Source: an uncultured Niabella sp.
Lineage (GTDB): Bacteria; Bacteroidota; Bacteroidia; Chitinophagales; Chitinophagaceae
Assembly (NCBI GenBank): GCA_934486785.1
Contig: CAKSQK010000009.1
Location: 1 to 64,000 of the forward strand
Direction: 5' to 3'
Length of the DNA stretch: 64,000 nucleotides
Shown here one piece after another: positions 35,134 through 42,891 of this stretch (position 1 is its first letter; each line of letters opens with the position of its first letter). Below the pieces are notes generated by a model. That model was not told where the DNA came from. It saw nothing but the letters and a program-made list of their open reading frames with translations, and did not search any database. The translations under genes were made by a program, and so were the position numbers.

Positions 35134-35694
35134 TTAAAATGTTATTGGCAGGGAAGCACTTTTTTTATCCCAGCCGGCCACCAAGTTAACCCCTGACTTT
35201 GTTTTTTCAAAATTAATTGTCAGCGACTCGATGGGTTCAGCCAGTTCTTTTATGGGTACGGTGGCCCGTGCCACATCTTTGGCAGGATCATATTTAAAGG
35301 CACCCCAGATGTCGGTTTCTTTATTAATAACAAAGGTCCAGTTGTTTTCGCTGGGAATGGCGTATAGCGTATAGCGCCCTTTGGGAACTTTTTTCCCGCC
35401 TACGGTGGCAGGTGTAAAAAACTCAATCTCAGTAGCCTCATTGGCGCCCAGCCGCCATATTTTACCGTAAGGAACAATATCGGAGCCAAAAAGCTCCCGG
35501 TTGTTTTTAAACGGGCGGCTGTAAATAATGCGCAGCCGCAGCACTTCATTTGGGTTTCTGATCTTTAGTGAAGGGTAATCCACGGGGAAATAGATCTGGT
35601 CAAGGGGAGATTTGTCAACCGGGATCCAGCTTTGCGCCTGAACCAATTGTACCGAAAGCAGCAACAGCGCTGCTATTAGAAATTTTTTCATCAT
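35134..35694 (-). CDS. DUF2911 exported protein
   Basis: A 186-residue secreted paralogue of the following gene, with an ordinary signal peptide (ending LVQAQ). Shared family blocks are RIIYSRPFKNNRELF, WRLGANEATEIEF, GRYTLYAIPSENNWTFVIN and KTKSGVNLVAGWD. The two paralogues probably arose by tandem duplication and then took different locations (periplasmic versus lipid-anchored). Function unknown. It lies 4 bp after the acyl-carrier-protein phosphodiesterase-like gene. Confidence 0.88.
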   Translation of the reverse strand: MMKKFLIAALLLLSVQLVQAQSWIPVDKSPLDQIYFPVDYPSLKIRNPNEVLRLRIIYSRPFKNNRELFGSDIVPYGKIWRLGANEATEIEFFTPATVGGKKVPKGRYTLYAIPSENNWTFVINKETDIWGAFKYDPAKDVARATVPIKELAEPIESLTINFEKTKSGVNLVAGWDKKSASLPITF

Positions 35695-35698
35695 CTTT

Positions 35699-36298
35699 TT
35701 ATTGCTTGGTTAATAATTCATTTAATTTTTGCCGGGCAAAAGGGCTGGCGTCTTTCCAGAACTGACGATAACAATCGCCCAAAAGTTCATAATGGGTTTC
35801 AAAAATATCTGCCGCCATAAATGCATCCTGCAAATACCTGGCGCGCCGCACCAGCCCGCCGAACGCCTGCTGTATGCCTGCCTGCGTGCGGTAGCCATAC
35901 AGCCAGTTTTGAGTTTTCATGTAAAAGAACATGCGCTCAAACAGGGGCGGCATCCATTGCTGCTGCTGCTCCAACGCATGGTAGGTATTGCCGGCAAACC
36001 GGAACAGGTGTTCTTCGGTAGCAAAAGCCTGTGCATCTATTGCCAGGAAATGATCGTACACCACATCTACAAAAGCACCGCTATAGAGCCTGTAATCTTT
36101 GTGAAACACCTCTTTGGCCTCGCGGGTGGCGGCATGTGTATCTGTAAATTCATCAATAGCGCGGTGCAGTACAATACCTTTATGAATCATGGCCGGATAT
36201 TGAAACTGTTGTTTGCCTTTTACAAAATCGCTGATCATGTTGCCAAGCAAAACTTCTTTGTGGCCAAAAGATAAATATGCGTGGGCAAGGTAATTCAT
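35699..36298 (-). CDS. acyl carrier protein phosphodiesterase (AcpH/DUF479 family)
   Basis: A 199-residue HD-like protein of the AcpH family, which removes 4'-phosphopantetheine from holo-ACP in E. coli. Seen: NYLAHAYLSFGHKEVLLGNMISDFVKG at the start, HKGIVLHRAIDEFTDTH (about 41-57), and FVDVVYDHFLA near 78. It would act opposite to AcpS, which is also encoded in this window. It is the first gene of a minus-strand run with two DUF2911 genes and coaX. Confidence 0.88.
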   Translation of the reverse strand: MNYLAHAYLSFGHKEVLLGNMISDFVKGKQQFQYPAMIHKGIVLHRAIDEFTDTHAATREAKEVFHKDYRLYSGAFVDVVYDHFLAIDAQAFATEEHLFRFAGNTYHALEQQQQWMPPLFERMFFYMKTQNWLYGYRTQAGIQQAFGGLVRRARYLQDAFMAADIFETHYELLGDCYRQFWKDASPFARQKLNELLTKQ

Positions 36299-36526
36299 AG
36301 TTTATATGCTGCTATTACCGGTAAATTTAATGAATTAAAAACCAGTGGTGTTTTTAAAAAAACCTGCCGGATTATTTGGCAGCTTGTAAAAGCGCCTGAA
36401 ATTGGGAAAATTTTATACGCTGCGGCCTGTCATTTTGATGTATCTTTACGTTTATTATTGATCTGAACCTTTTAAATATTCCTTTCCTGGATATTTTCTT
36501 CAGAAGCATTCAAAAAAATAAAATTA
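36299..36526. other. divergent intergenic region
   Basis: 228 bp between the acpH-type gene (minus) and the 605-residue gene (plus). I see no RNA gene or strong hairpin. A near-consensus -7, TATCTTTA (36441-36448), would serve the plus-strand gene with a leader of about 75 nt. Confidence 0.5.
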
Positions 36527-38344
36527 ATGAACCCATTACATGCTTTTCATGTACCGGTTATGGGCCTTGCATATACCATTGACTCGCCGGTAAAAGTAGC
36601 GCCTTTCGGCATTGCATCCGTTATTTCCATTGTTGAAGATAATTTGATAGAAACCATGCGTGGTTATTATTATAACCTGATCGGAGAGAAACATCTCCCC
36701 ATTTCTACGCATGAAAAAAATTACCGCGAAAAAAGAATTACCGATTACCTAAACCTTGTAAACAGGATGGTGACCGATAAATTCAACCATATCAAACAAT
36801 CGGCTTTTGAAACCGGATCTGAGATCAGGAAGTATTTTGAAATGCTTCCCGATAATTCGGCGGTAAAAAAATTATACCACCAGTTTCAACAGCTTACACA
36901 CCCCGAAGAAAAACAGGGGCTTGAAAATAAGTTGCGTGAAAGTATGGTTTGTGGCAGCATTGATGTAAACATCATGACGAAAATTGACAAGGACCAGTAT
37001 GATGCCGATGGCAATTGCATTGCAGATGGCTCTGATGCCATTACCGCTTTAAAGGGTTATGCCAACAGCAACCTTAAAAATTCCTCCATCATTTTTTCGG
37101 CAGGCATGAACCCCAGGCTGTACCATTACCTTGAAAATGTGAAAGATTTTGAACCTAATGCAGACGGCAGTTTTAACAAACGCATTGCTATTAAGGTAAG
37201 CGATTACCGTTCTGCCCTCATTCAGGGTAAATACCTGGCCAAAAGAGGCATATGGGTAAGCGAGTTTCGTATAGAATCGGGCCTGAACTGCGGCGGGCAC
37301 GCCTTTGCATCAGATGGTTTTTTGATGGGGCCCATTTTGGAAGAATTCAAAGTAAACAGAGAATACCTGGTGAATAACCTGTTTGAACTGTATCAAAATG
37401 CTTTGCTGGAAAAAAAGGGATTACAGGTGCATACGCCACCAACCATTAAAATAACAGCGCAAGGCGGCGTAGGCACTTTTGCTGAAAGCAGCTTTCTGAT
37501 TGATTATTATAACCTGAACAGCGTGGGCTGGGGCACGCCTTTTTTACTGGTGCCAGAAGCTACCACGGTTGACAATGATACGCTGCAATTGCTACAGGCG
37601 GCCACTAAAGAAGATGTGGTGCTAAGCAAAAAATCTCCTATGGGCGTACGGTTTTATTTTTTAAAAAATACCAGCGCCGATATAGAAAGGCAGGAACGTA
37701 TTTATAACGGAAAACCCGGCAGCCCCTGCACGGAGAAGCTTTTGGAAAACAATACAGAGTTTACCACAAAGCCTATTTGCACCGCTTCTTTAAAATACCA
37801 AAAACTAAAGATGCAGGAGCTGCGGTCTTTAAACCTTCCGCAAGAGCAGTATCAAAAACAACTGGATGAAATTTTAGACAAGGATTGCCTTTGTATCAAC
37901 CTGAGCAATTCGGCCGCAACAAAATACAACGTGCCTTTTTTAAAAAACTTACATGCTGTAACCATTTGCCCCGGGCCAAATATTGCCTCCTTTTCTAAAA
38001 TTGTTTCCCTTCAAAAAATGGTAGATCATATTTATGGCCGCACCAATCTTGTTACCGAAAAAAACCGGCCGCACTTTTTTATTAAAGAACTTTCTTTATA
38101 CATTACCTATTTTAAAGAGCAGCTATCGCAAATAGTATTTGCTGATAAGAAAAAAGAAAAATGGATTGCTGATTTTTACAAACAATTGCATAACGGCATC
38201 GCTTATTACAAAGAACTTGCGGCACACATGAAGAATTTTACAATCGCCGAGGTTGAAAAGTTTTTAGAAGATATTGATACTGCTGTTGAAGAGCTGGGAC
38301 AGGTTTACAAACCGTTTAGGAAAGAAGTTCTTGTTCCCGCATAG
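36527..38344 (+). CDS. large protein with nitronate-monooxygenase-like TIM-barrel motifs
   Basis: A 605-residue cytosolic protein I cannot name. Its first 360 residues resemble FMN TIM-barrels of the nitronate monooxygenase/PfaD kind: an N-terminal segment HVPVMGLAYTIDSPVKVAPF (8-27), a GLNCGGHAF loop (252-260) like the GGHxG flavin/substrate loop, ITAQGGVGTFAES (309-321) like the phosphate-binding AGGIG loop, and GWGTPFLLVPEA (334-345) like the usual GTRFLATPE. A Cys-bearing C-terminal region (Cys401, 418, 454, 456, 481) might hold a metal or Fe-S centre. It stands before a deoxyhypusine synthase-like gene. Family assignment is inference. Confidence 0.65.
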   Translation: MNPLHAFHVPVMGLAYTIDSPVKVAPFGIASVISIVEDNLIETMRGYYYNLIGEKHLPISTHEKNYREKRITDYLNLVNRMVTDKFNHIKQSAFETGSEIRKYFEMLPDNSAVKKLYHQFQQLTHPEEKQGLENKLRESMVCGSIDVNIMTKIDKDQYDADGNCIADGSDAITALKGYANSNLKNSSIIFSAGMNPRLYHYLENVKDFEPNADGSFNKRIAIKVSDYRSALIQGKYLAKRGIWVSEFRIESGLNCGGHAFASDGFLMGPILEEFKVNREYLVNNLFELYQNALLEKKGLQVHTPPTIKITAQGGVGTFAESSFLIDYYNLNSVGWGTPFLLVPEATTVDNDTLQLLQAATKEDVVLSKKSPMGVRFYFLKNTSADIERQERIYNGKPGSPCTEKLLENNTEFTTKPICTASLKYQKLKMQELRSLNLPQEQYQKQLDEILDKDCLCINLSNSAATKYNVPFLKNLHAVTICPGPNIASFSKIVSLQKMVDHIYGRTNLVTEKNRPHFFIKELSLYITYFKEQLSQIVFADKKKEKWIADFYKQLHNGIAYYKELAAHMKNFTIAEVEKFLEDIDTAVEELGQVYKPFRKEVLVPA

Positions 38345-38450
38345 GTTTTTTGAAACATTAACTCATCAGTTATATTACTTTATCTGATTTAGAATGGCTC
38401 TTGAACAATAAGTTCTGCATACAGTGTACACTTATCTAATTACTGTTAAG

Positions 38451-38458
38451 TATTTTTG
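38451..38458 (+). promoter_or_regulatory. -7 element before the deoxyhypusine synthase-like gene
   Basis: TATTTTTG is an exact Bacteroidota -7 match, 59 bp before the ATG at 38518. It suggests the gene can be transcribed apart from the upstream 605-residue gene. Confidence 0.5.
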
Positions 38459-38517
38459 CCGTTCCGCAATGTCTCACGGTTTTGTGATCTGAAGGCGGCC
38501 TGAAAAATTTATATAAA

Positions 38518-39492
38518 ATGAGTAAAGGACCCGTTTCAAAATTTATACAGCACCATTACCGCCACTTTAATGCCGCAGCTCTTATGGATGCTGCCAAAGG
38601 ATATGAAACGCATCTCGCCGAAGGCGGAAAAATGATGATCACACTTGCAGGCGCCATGAGCACGGCAGAGCTGGGCATTTCTCTTGCTGAAATGATCAGG
38701 CAGGATAAAGTGCAGATTATTAGCTGCACGGGCGCTAACTTAGAAGAAGATGTGATGAACCTTGTAGCGCACAGCCATTATAAAAGAGTGCCCAACTACC
38801 GCGACCTGACGCCGGAGCAGGAGTGGGAGCTTTTAGAAAATCATTACAACCGCGTAACCGATACCTGCATTCCCGAAGAAGAGGCTTTTCGCAGGCTGCA
38901 AAAGCATTTGGAAAAAGCATGGAAAGATGCCGAGGCAAATGGCGAGCGCTATTTTCCGCACGAGTTTTTGTACAAGGTGGTACTAAGCGGCGATTTGAAA
39001 GAGCATTATGAAATTGACCCCAAAGACAGTTGGATATTGGCAGCCGCTGAAAAAAACATTCCCATTATTGTGCCGGGCTGGGAAGATAGTACCACGGGCA
39101 ACATATTTGCCAGCTACTGCATTAAAGGCGAGCTGAAAGCCAGCACCGTAAAAAGCGGTATTGAATACATGATGTTTTTAACCGAATGGTACCGTGCTAA
39201 CAGCAGCGGCAAAGGTGTTGGTTTCTTTCAGATAGGAGGTGGCATTGCCGGCGATTTTCCCATTTGCGTGGTGCCTATGATGTACCAGGATCTGGAGTGG
39301 CACGATGTGCCGTTCTGGAGCTATTTCTGCCAGATCAGCGACAGCACCACTTCTTACGGCTCATATAGTGGCGCTGTGCCTAATGAAAAAATTACCTGGG
39401 GCAAGTTAGATATCAATACTCCTAAATTTATTGTGGAGAGCGATGCCACAATTGTAGCGCCACTGATTTTTGCGTGGATATTGGGGTGGTAA
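38518..39492 (+). CDS. deoxyhypusine synthase-like protein without the catalytic lysine
   Basis: A 324-residue member of the deoxyhypusine synthase (DHS) family. Family blocks are SCTGANLEEDVMNL (69-82), the NAD site region, GFFQIGGGIAGDFP (235-248) and STTSYGSYSGAVPNEKITWG (276-295), the match to DGSxSGAxPxExxSWGK. In human DHS the loop is GGGVVKHH with catalytic Lys329; here it reads GGGIAGDF, so Gly245 replaces that Lys. It cannot form the usual Lys-imine intermediate, and bacteria lack eIF5A. Such proteins are annotated as DHS-like of unknown reaction, with polyamine/homospermidine chemistry suggested. Confidence 0.9.
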   Translation: MSKGPVSKFIQHHYRHFNAAALMDAAKGYETHLAEGGKMMITLAGAMSTAELGISLAEMIRQDKVQIISCTGANLEEDVMNLVAHSHYKRVPNYRDLTPEQEWELLENHYNRVTDTCIPEEEAFRRLQKHLEKAWKDAEANGERYFPHEFLYKVVLSGDLKEHYEIDPKDSWILAAAEKNIPIIVPGWEDSTTGNIFASYCIKGELKASTVKSGIEYMMFLTEWYRANSSGKGVGFFQIGGGIAGDFPICVVPMMYQDLEWHDVPFWSYFCQISDSTTSYGSYSGAVPNEKITWGKLDINTPKFIVESDATIVAPLIFAWILGW

Positions 39493-39512
39493 GCTGAACA
39501 TACTCACACAAT

Positions 39513-39546
39513 AAAAAAAGAGCTCGGTGACAGAGCTCTTTTTTTA
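39513..39546. terminator. bidirectional terminator
   Basis: A long stem, AAGAGCTC with GAGCTCTT, 7-nt loop, flanked by runs of A on the left (39513-39519) and T on the right (39539-39545). It can end both the DHS-like gene (plus) and the coiled-coil protein gene (minus). Confidence 0.85.
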
Positions 39547-39566
39547 TATGCTAATTAATACCACTT

Positions 39567-40175
39567 TTAATTCAGTGTTGATTTAAGATCAGTGAGAATC
39601 CTGCGCTGCGATTCAATAACTTTTTCCTGCGCTGCCTGTTTCTTTTCGTTATCCTTTATTTTTTTATCAAGGTCTTCATGATCTTTTTTCAATTCACGCA
39701 GTAGCTTTTCTTCTTTTACCAGCATGTCTTCCTGCCTTTTTATCTGGGCAATGGTATTGCTTTGCTGCACGGCAGGCACCATGTTTTCTAAAAATGATTT
39801 AGCATTGCGCGCCATGGTAGCACCATCGCGCGCGGCGCTATTGTCACCTTTCATCAGCAGGTAAACTGTGGTACTTTCGTTGCCTCTTTTACCGCTTTCA
39901 TCAAATTTAAAAGAATAATCCAGCGGAGCCGCGGCAATTTCTGCAAGCTGCGAGTTGGTATACACAAGAAAGCCTCTGCTCTTATTGCCTTTTAATCGTT
40001 TATCAGCCAGTTTTGCCTTAAACGCGTTTTCCACCACATCTGCCGGGTATTTATAAACCATTACAATAGCAGGCTCCTCAACCTTTTTTACACTTAAGGT
40101 TCCTTCGTAAGCTTGTGCAGAAACAAATCCTGTGACAAACAAAAATAATGCTGTTGCTAAAAACCATTTTTTCAT
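39567..40175 (-). CDS. exported protein with C-terminal coiled coil
   Basis: A 202-residue exported protein (signal ending FVSAQ, about 21). The mature part has a beta-like region to about 115 (KGNKSRGFLVYTN, DYSFKFDESGKRGNESTTVYLL). From about 143 to 202 it is a charged Lys/Glu/Asp heptad-type coiled coil. I do not recognise a family. It lies between a bidirectional terminator and the flippase gene, transcribed away from the flippase. Confidence 0.78.
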   Translation of the reverse strand: MKKWFLATALFLFVTGFVSAQAYEGTLSVKKVEEPAIVMVYKYPADVVENAFKAKLADKRLKGNKSRGFLVYTNSQLAEIAAAPLDYSFKFDESGKRGNESTTVYLLMKGDNSAARDGATMARNAKSFLENMVPAVQQSNTIAQIKRQEDMLVKEEKLLRELKKDHEDLDKKIKDNEKKQAAQEKVIESQRRILTDLKSTLN

Positions 40176-40295
40176 CTTATAAATTTTAAAGTGTGCTGCT
40201 AAGCTGAAAGTTTAATCATAGATTTAATACAAAGTTAAATGGTTGTATGCAGACCGCTGAAAATACAGCTGTAAACTTATTTACAGGAAGTAATG

Positions 40296-40303
40296 TAAAT
40301 TTG
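40296..40303 (+). promoter_or_regulatory. -7 element before the flippase gene
   Basis: TAAATTTG is an exact Bacteroidota -7 match, 19 bp before the TTG start of the flippase. It is the likely start of the flippase-rnpA-yidD-acpS transcript. Confidence 0.5.
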
Positions 40304-40322
40304 TTGCTTAATACTTATTTGA

Positions 40323-41834
40323 TTGAGCGGCATTAAAAAACTGGCAGGGCAAACGGTTTGGTACGGGGTTCCTACAATTACAAGCAGGTTTGTTGGTTAT
40401 ATTACAAACCTTGCATTACCGTTGTTCTTTGCACAACCTTCAAAAACTGCCGACCTTACGCAGATATATGCAATATTCCCTTTTCTGAATGTTTTATTTA
40501 CTTATGGGTTGGAGACGGCATATTTCAGGTTCTCTCAAAACACCGATCGTAAAAAATTATACAACACGCTATCTGTGTCGCTGTTAGTCACAACAGTGGT
40601 CCTCACAATCATCCTGTGTCTTTTTAAGGAACAGATTGTTACACTTGCACGGCTCGAGCATAATCCCGAGTTTGTAAACTACATGATTGCCATTGTTTTT
40701 TTTGATACTTTGTCTACACTTGCTTTTGCAAAACTGAGGCAGGAGAACCGGCCGCGCCGTTATGCTTTTGCAAAACTGGCAACCGCCTTTGTAATGATTA
40801 CGGTGGTGTTATTATTTCTCGGGTTCATTCCGCATTATCTTAAATCCAATCCATCCAATTCTTTTTTAAATTGGATTTATAACCCAAAAATCGGGACTGG
40901 TTATTACCTGATCGGCAATATCGCCGGAAGCATTGCCACATTTATTATTCTGCAAAAGGAGTTTTTACAAGTACAATTCAAGTTTGATAAACAAATCTGG
41001 AAGGATGTAATGAAATATGCAATGCCGCTGATCATTGTTGGCATGGGCGGCATGATAAACGAGATGATGAGCCGGCTTATTTACCAACATGTGGTTGACA
41101 TACCGGAAGAACAGGCAAAACACGAGCTTGGCATTTTTGGTAATATTTACCGGTTAGCTGTGCTCATTACCATTATGATCCAGGCTTTTAAAATGGCTGC
41201 AGAACCTTTCTTCTTTAACCAGTCAGGCGGTGAAAACCCGCAAAGGATTTACGCAAGGGTGATGAAATTCTTTGTGATAGTTTGTTGTTTCATGTTTCTT
41301 ATCATCAGCCTTTACATTGATGTGTTTGGCTGGTTTTTTACATCGATCAATCGCGGGCAATGGGTTGAAGGGCTCGGCATAGTGCCGGTTTTAGCATTAG
41401 GAAATATTTTCCTTGGTATTTATTACAATCTCAGCATTTGGTATAAACTAACCAATAAAAACATGATTGGCGCTGTAATTACTATTATTGGCGCTGTAAT
41501 TACTATTGCCTTAAATATTTTACTCATTCCAAAATATCATTATACTGGTGCAGCTATTGCAACATTTTGCTGCTACCTTTTTATGATGATTACAAGTTAT
41601 TTTCTGGGGCAGCGAAATTATCCGGTGCCTTATGCCGTAAAAAAAATTGTAGCTTATCTTGTAATAATCATTTGTGTTTACGGGCTGCACAGGGCACTGC
41701 TTTTGATATCTCAAAATATATGGTTTAATTTGGGAACAGCTACGCTGCTACTGGCTTTATTTACTGTATTTATTGCAAAAGTAGAAAGGGCTGAACTGGT
41801 TAAACTGCCCGTTGTTGGAAAGTTTCTCCGCTAA
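40323..41834 (+). CDS. oligosaccharide flippase (MOP superfamily)
   Basis: A 503-residue polytopic protein with about 14 membrane segments, of the Wzx-like polysaccharide flippase class in the MATE/MOP superfamily. The opening AGQTVWYGVPTITSRFVGYI and conserved Arg/Glu-rich loops (FRFSQNTDRKKLYNTLSV, KMAAEPFFFNQSG) fit. TTG is used as start. A perfect 21-bp tandem repeat (41466-41507) doubles IGAVITI within one membrane helix. No glycosyltransferases lie beside it; the next gene is rnpA, 11 bp on. It may export lipid-linked sugars to the periplasm. Confidence 0.88.
   Translation: MSGIKKLAGQTVWYGVPTITSRFVGYITNLALPLFFAQPSKTADLTQIYAIFPFLNVLFTYGLETAYFRFSQNTDRKKLYNTLSVSLLVTTVVLTIILCLFKEQIVTLARLEHNPEFVNYMIAIVFFDTLSTLAFAKLRQENRPRRYAFAKLATAFVMITVVLLFLGFIPHYLKSNPSNSFLNWIYNPKIGTGYYLIGNIAGSIATFIILQKEFLQVQFKFDKQIWKDVMKYAMPLIIVGMGGMINEMMSRLIYQHVVDIPEEQAKHELGIFGNIYRLAVLITIMIQAFKMAAEPFFFNQSGGENPQRIYARVMKFFVIVCCFMFLIISLYIDVFGWFFTSINRGQWVEGLGIVPVLALGNIFLGIYYNLSIWYKLTNKNMIGAVITIIGAVITIALNILLIPKYHYTGAAIATFCCYLFMMITSYFLGQRNYPVPYAVKKIVAYLVIIICVYGLHRALLLISQNIWFNLGTATLLLALFTVFIAKVERAELVKLPVVGKFLR
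41466..41507 (+). repeat. perfect 21-bp tandem duplication inside the flippase gene
   Basis: Two identical adjacent copies (41466-41486 and 41487-41507) of a 21-bp unit beginning ATTGGCGCTG. The repeat is in frame and encodes IGAVITI twice in a hydrophobic helix. Confidence 0.97.
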
Positions 41835-41845
41835 GTAATAATTCA

Positions 41846-42229
41846 ATGTCAGGCAATACATTTTCAAAAGAGCATCGCCTTAAAAGCCGTAAAAAACTGC
41901 AACAGATTTTTACAGGCAGAAAAGCCGTGTTTGCAGAAAACATTAAACTGTTGTACCTGGCAGAAGAAGCTGATAAAGGTTTTGTACAATGCGGTGTGGG
42001 CCTAAGCGGGCGTTATTTTAAAAAAGCTGTTGACCGTAACCGTGTGAAACGATTACTGCGAGAGGCTTACCGCTTACAGCAACACCCGCTTGTGGAGGCG
42101 GCTGAAAAGAACAGCAAACAAATCTCAGTGTTTATATTATACACCGGCAAACAATTGCCGCAGTATAACGAGTTATACGAAAGCGTTTGCGTAGCTTTAC
42201 AAAAATTGATACAATCTAAATTAGTTTAA
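41846..42229 (+). CDS. rnpA: ribonuclease P protein component
   Basis: The small protein subunit of RNase P, which binds the catalytic RNA in tRNA 5' maturation. The 127 residues carry the RNR signature KAVDRNRVKRLLREAYR (about 58-74) and the early LKSRKKLQQIF. The usual rpmH neighbour is absent; instead it follows a flippase and precedes yidD (18 bp), keeping the common rnpA-yidD order. Confidence 0.95.
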   Translation: MSGNTFSKEHRLKSRKKLQQIFTGRKAVFAENIKLLYLAEEADKGFVQCGVGLSGRYFKKAVDRNRVKRLLREAYRLQQHPLVEAAEKNSKQISVFILYTGKQLPQYNELYESVCVALQKLIQSKLV

Positions 42230-42247
42230 TCCCACGCCCTTTTTTTA

Positions 42248-42478
42248 ATGAGATCCATAGCTAAAATATTAAGCTGGCCATTTATCATACTCATCAGGTT
42301 TTACCAGTATGTAGTGTCTCCCTGGCTAGGGCCAAAATGCAGGTTCACGCCTTCCTGCTCACAATACGGGCTGGAAGCTTTTAAAAAATACGGCGCATTT
42401 AAAGGGTTTTGGCTTACAATAAAAAGAATTGCCCGCTGCCACCCCTGGGGCGGACATGGCTTTGACCCTGTACCTTAG
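42248..42478 (+). CDS. yidD: membrane protein insertion efficiency factor YidD
   Basis: A 76-residue YidD protein, associated with YidC-dependent insertion of inner-membrane proteins. The family block is plain: [33 protein letters not shown] and [12 protein letters not shown], with the three conserved Cys. The length is typical. yidC itself is not in the window. Confidence 0.96.
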   Translation: MRSIAKILSWPFIILIRFYQYVVSPWLGPKCRFTPSCSQYGLEAFKKYGAFKGFWLTIKRIARCHPWGGHGFDPVP

Positions 42479-42502
42479 CGTGTACATTACAATTAATTGC
42501 TT

Positions 42503-42877
42503 ATGATCATTGGTATTGGCCTCGATATTATAGAAGTGGAACGCGTGGCTGAAAAAATTGAAAAGCAGCAGGGCTTTCGCGAATTGGTTTTTGCTGAAGC
42601 TGAGATTGAATACTGCGAGCCAAAAGCACACAAATATCAACATTATGCTGCGCGCTTTGCAGCAAAAGAAGCTTTTTTTAAAGCGCTGGGAACAGGCTGG
42701 GCCAGCGGTACATCTTTTAATGAAATTGTTATTTTGGGTAATGATACCGGGAAACCGCACATCAGTTTTACAGGGCGAACCGCTGTAACGCTTCAGCATT
42801 TAAACCCTGAAAGAATAAACGTATCCCTCAGTCATTTAAAAAATATTGCCGCCGCAGTGGTGGTGATTGAAAATTAA
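42503..42877 (+). CDS. acpS: holo-[acyl-carrier-protein] synthase
   Basis: AcpS transfers 4'-phosphopantetheine from CoA to ACP. The 124 residues carry GIGLDIIEVERV (3-14), the catalytic/metal Asp of GLD, ARFAAKEAFFKALGTGW (about 52-68) and VSLSHLKNIAAAVV near the end. I use the ATG at 42503; an in-frame TTG at 42497 adds two residues. It lies directly before the PaaK-like ligase (14 bp), suggesting it primes a carrier protein for the pigment-type pathway as well as the fatty-acid ACP. Confidence 0.94.
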   Translation: MIIGIGLDIIEVERVAEKIEKQQGFRELVFAEAEIEYCEPKAHKYQHYAARFAAKEAFFKALGTGWASGTSFNEIVILGNDTGKPHISFTGRTAVTLQHLNPERINVSLSHLKNIAAAVVVIEN

Positions 42878-42891
42878 TTTTTCTTTGAAGT

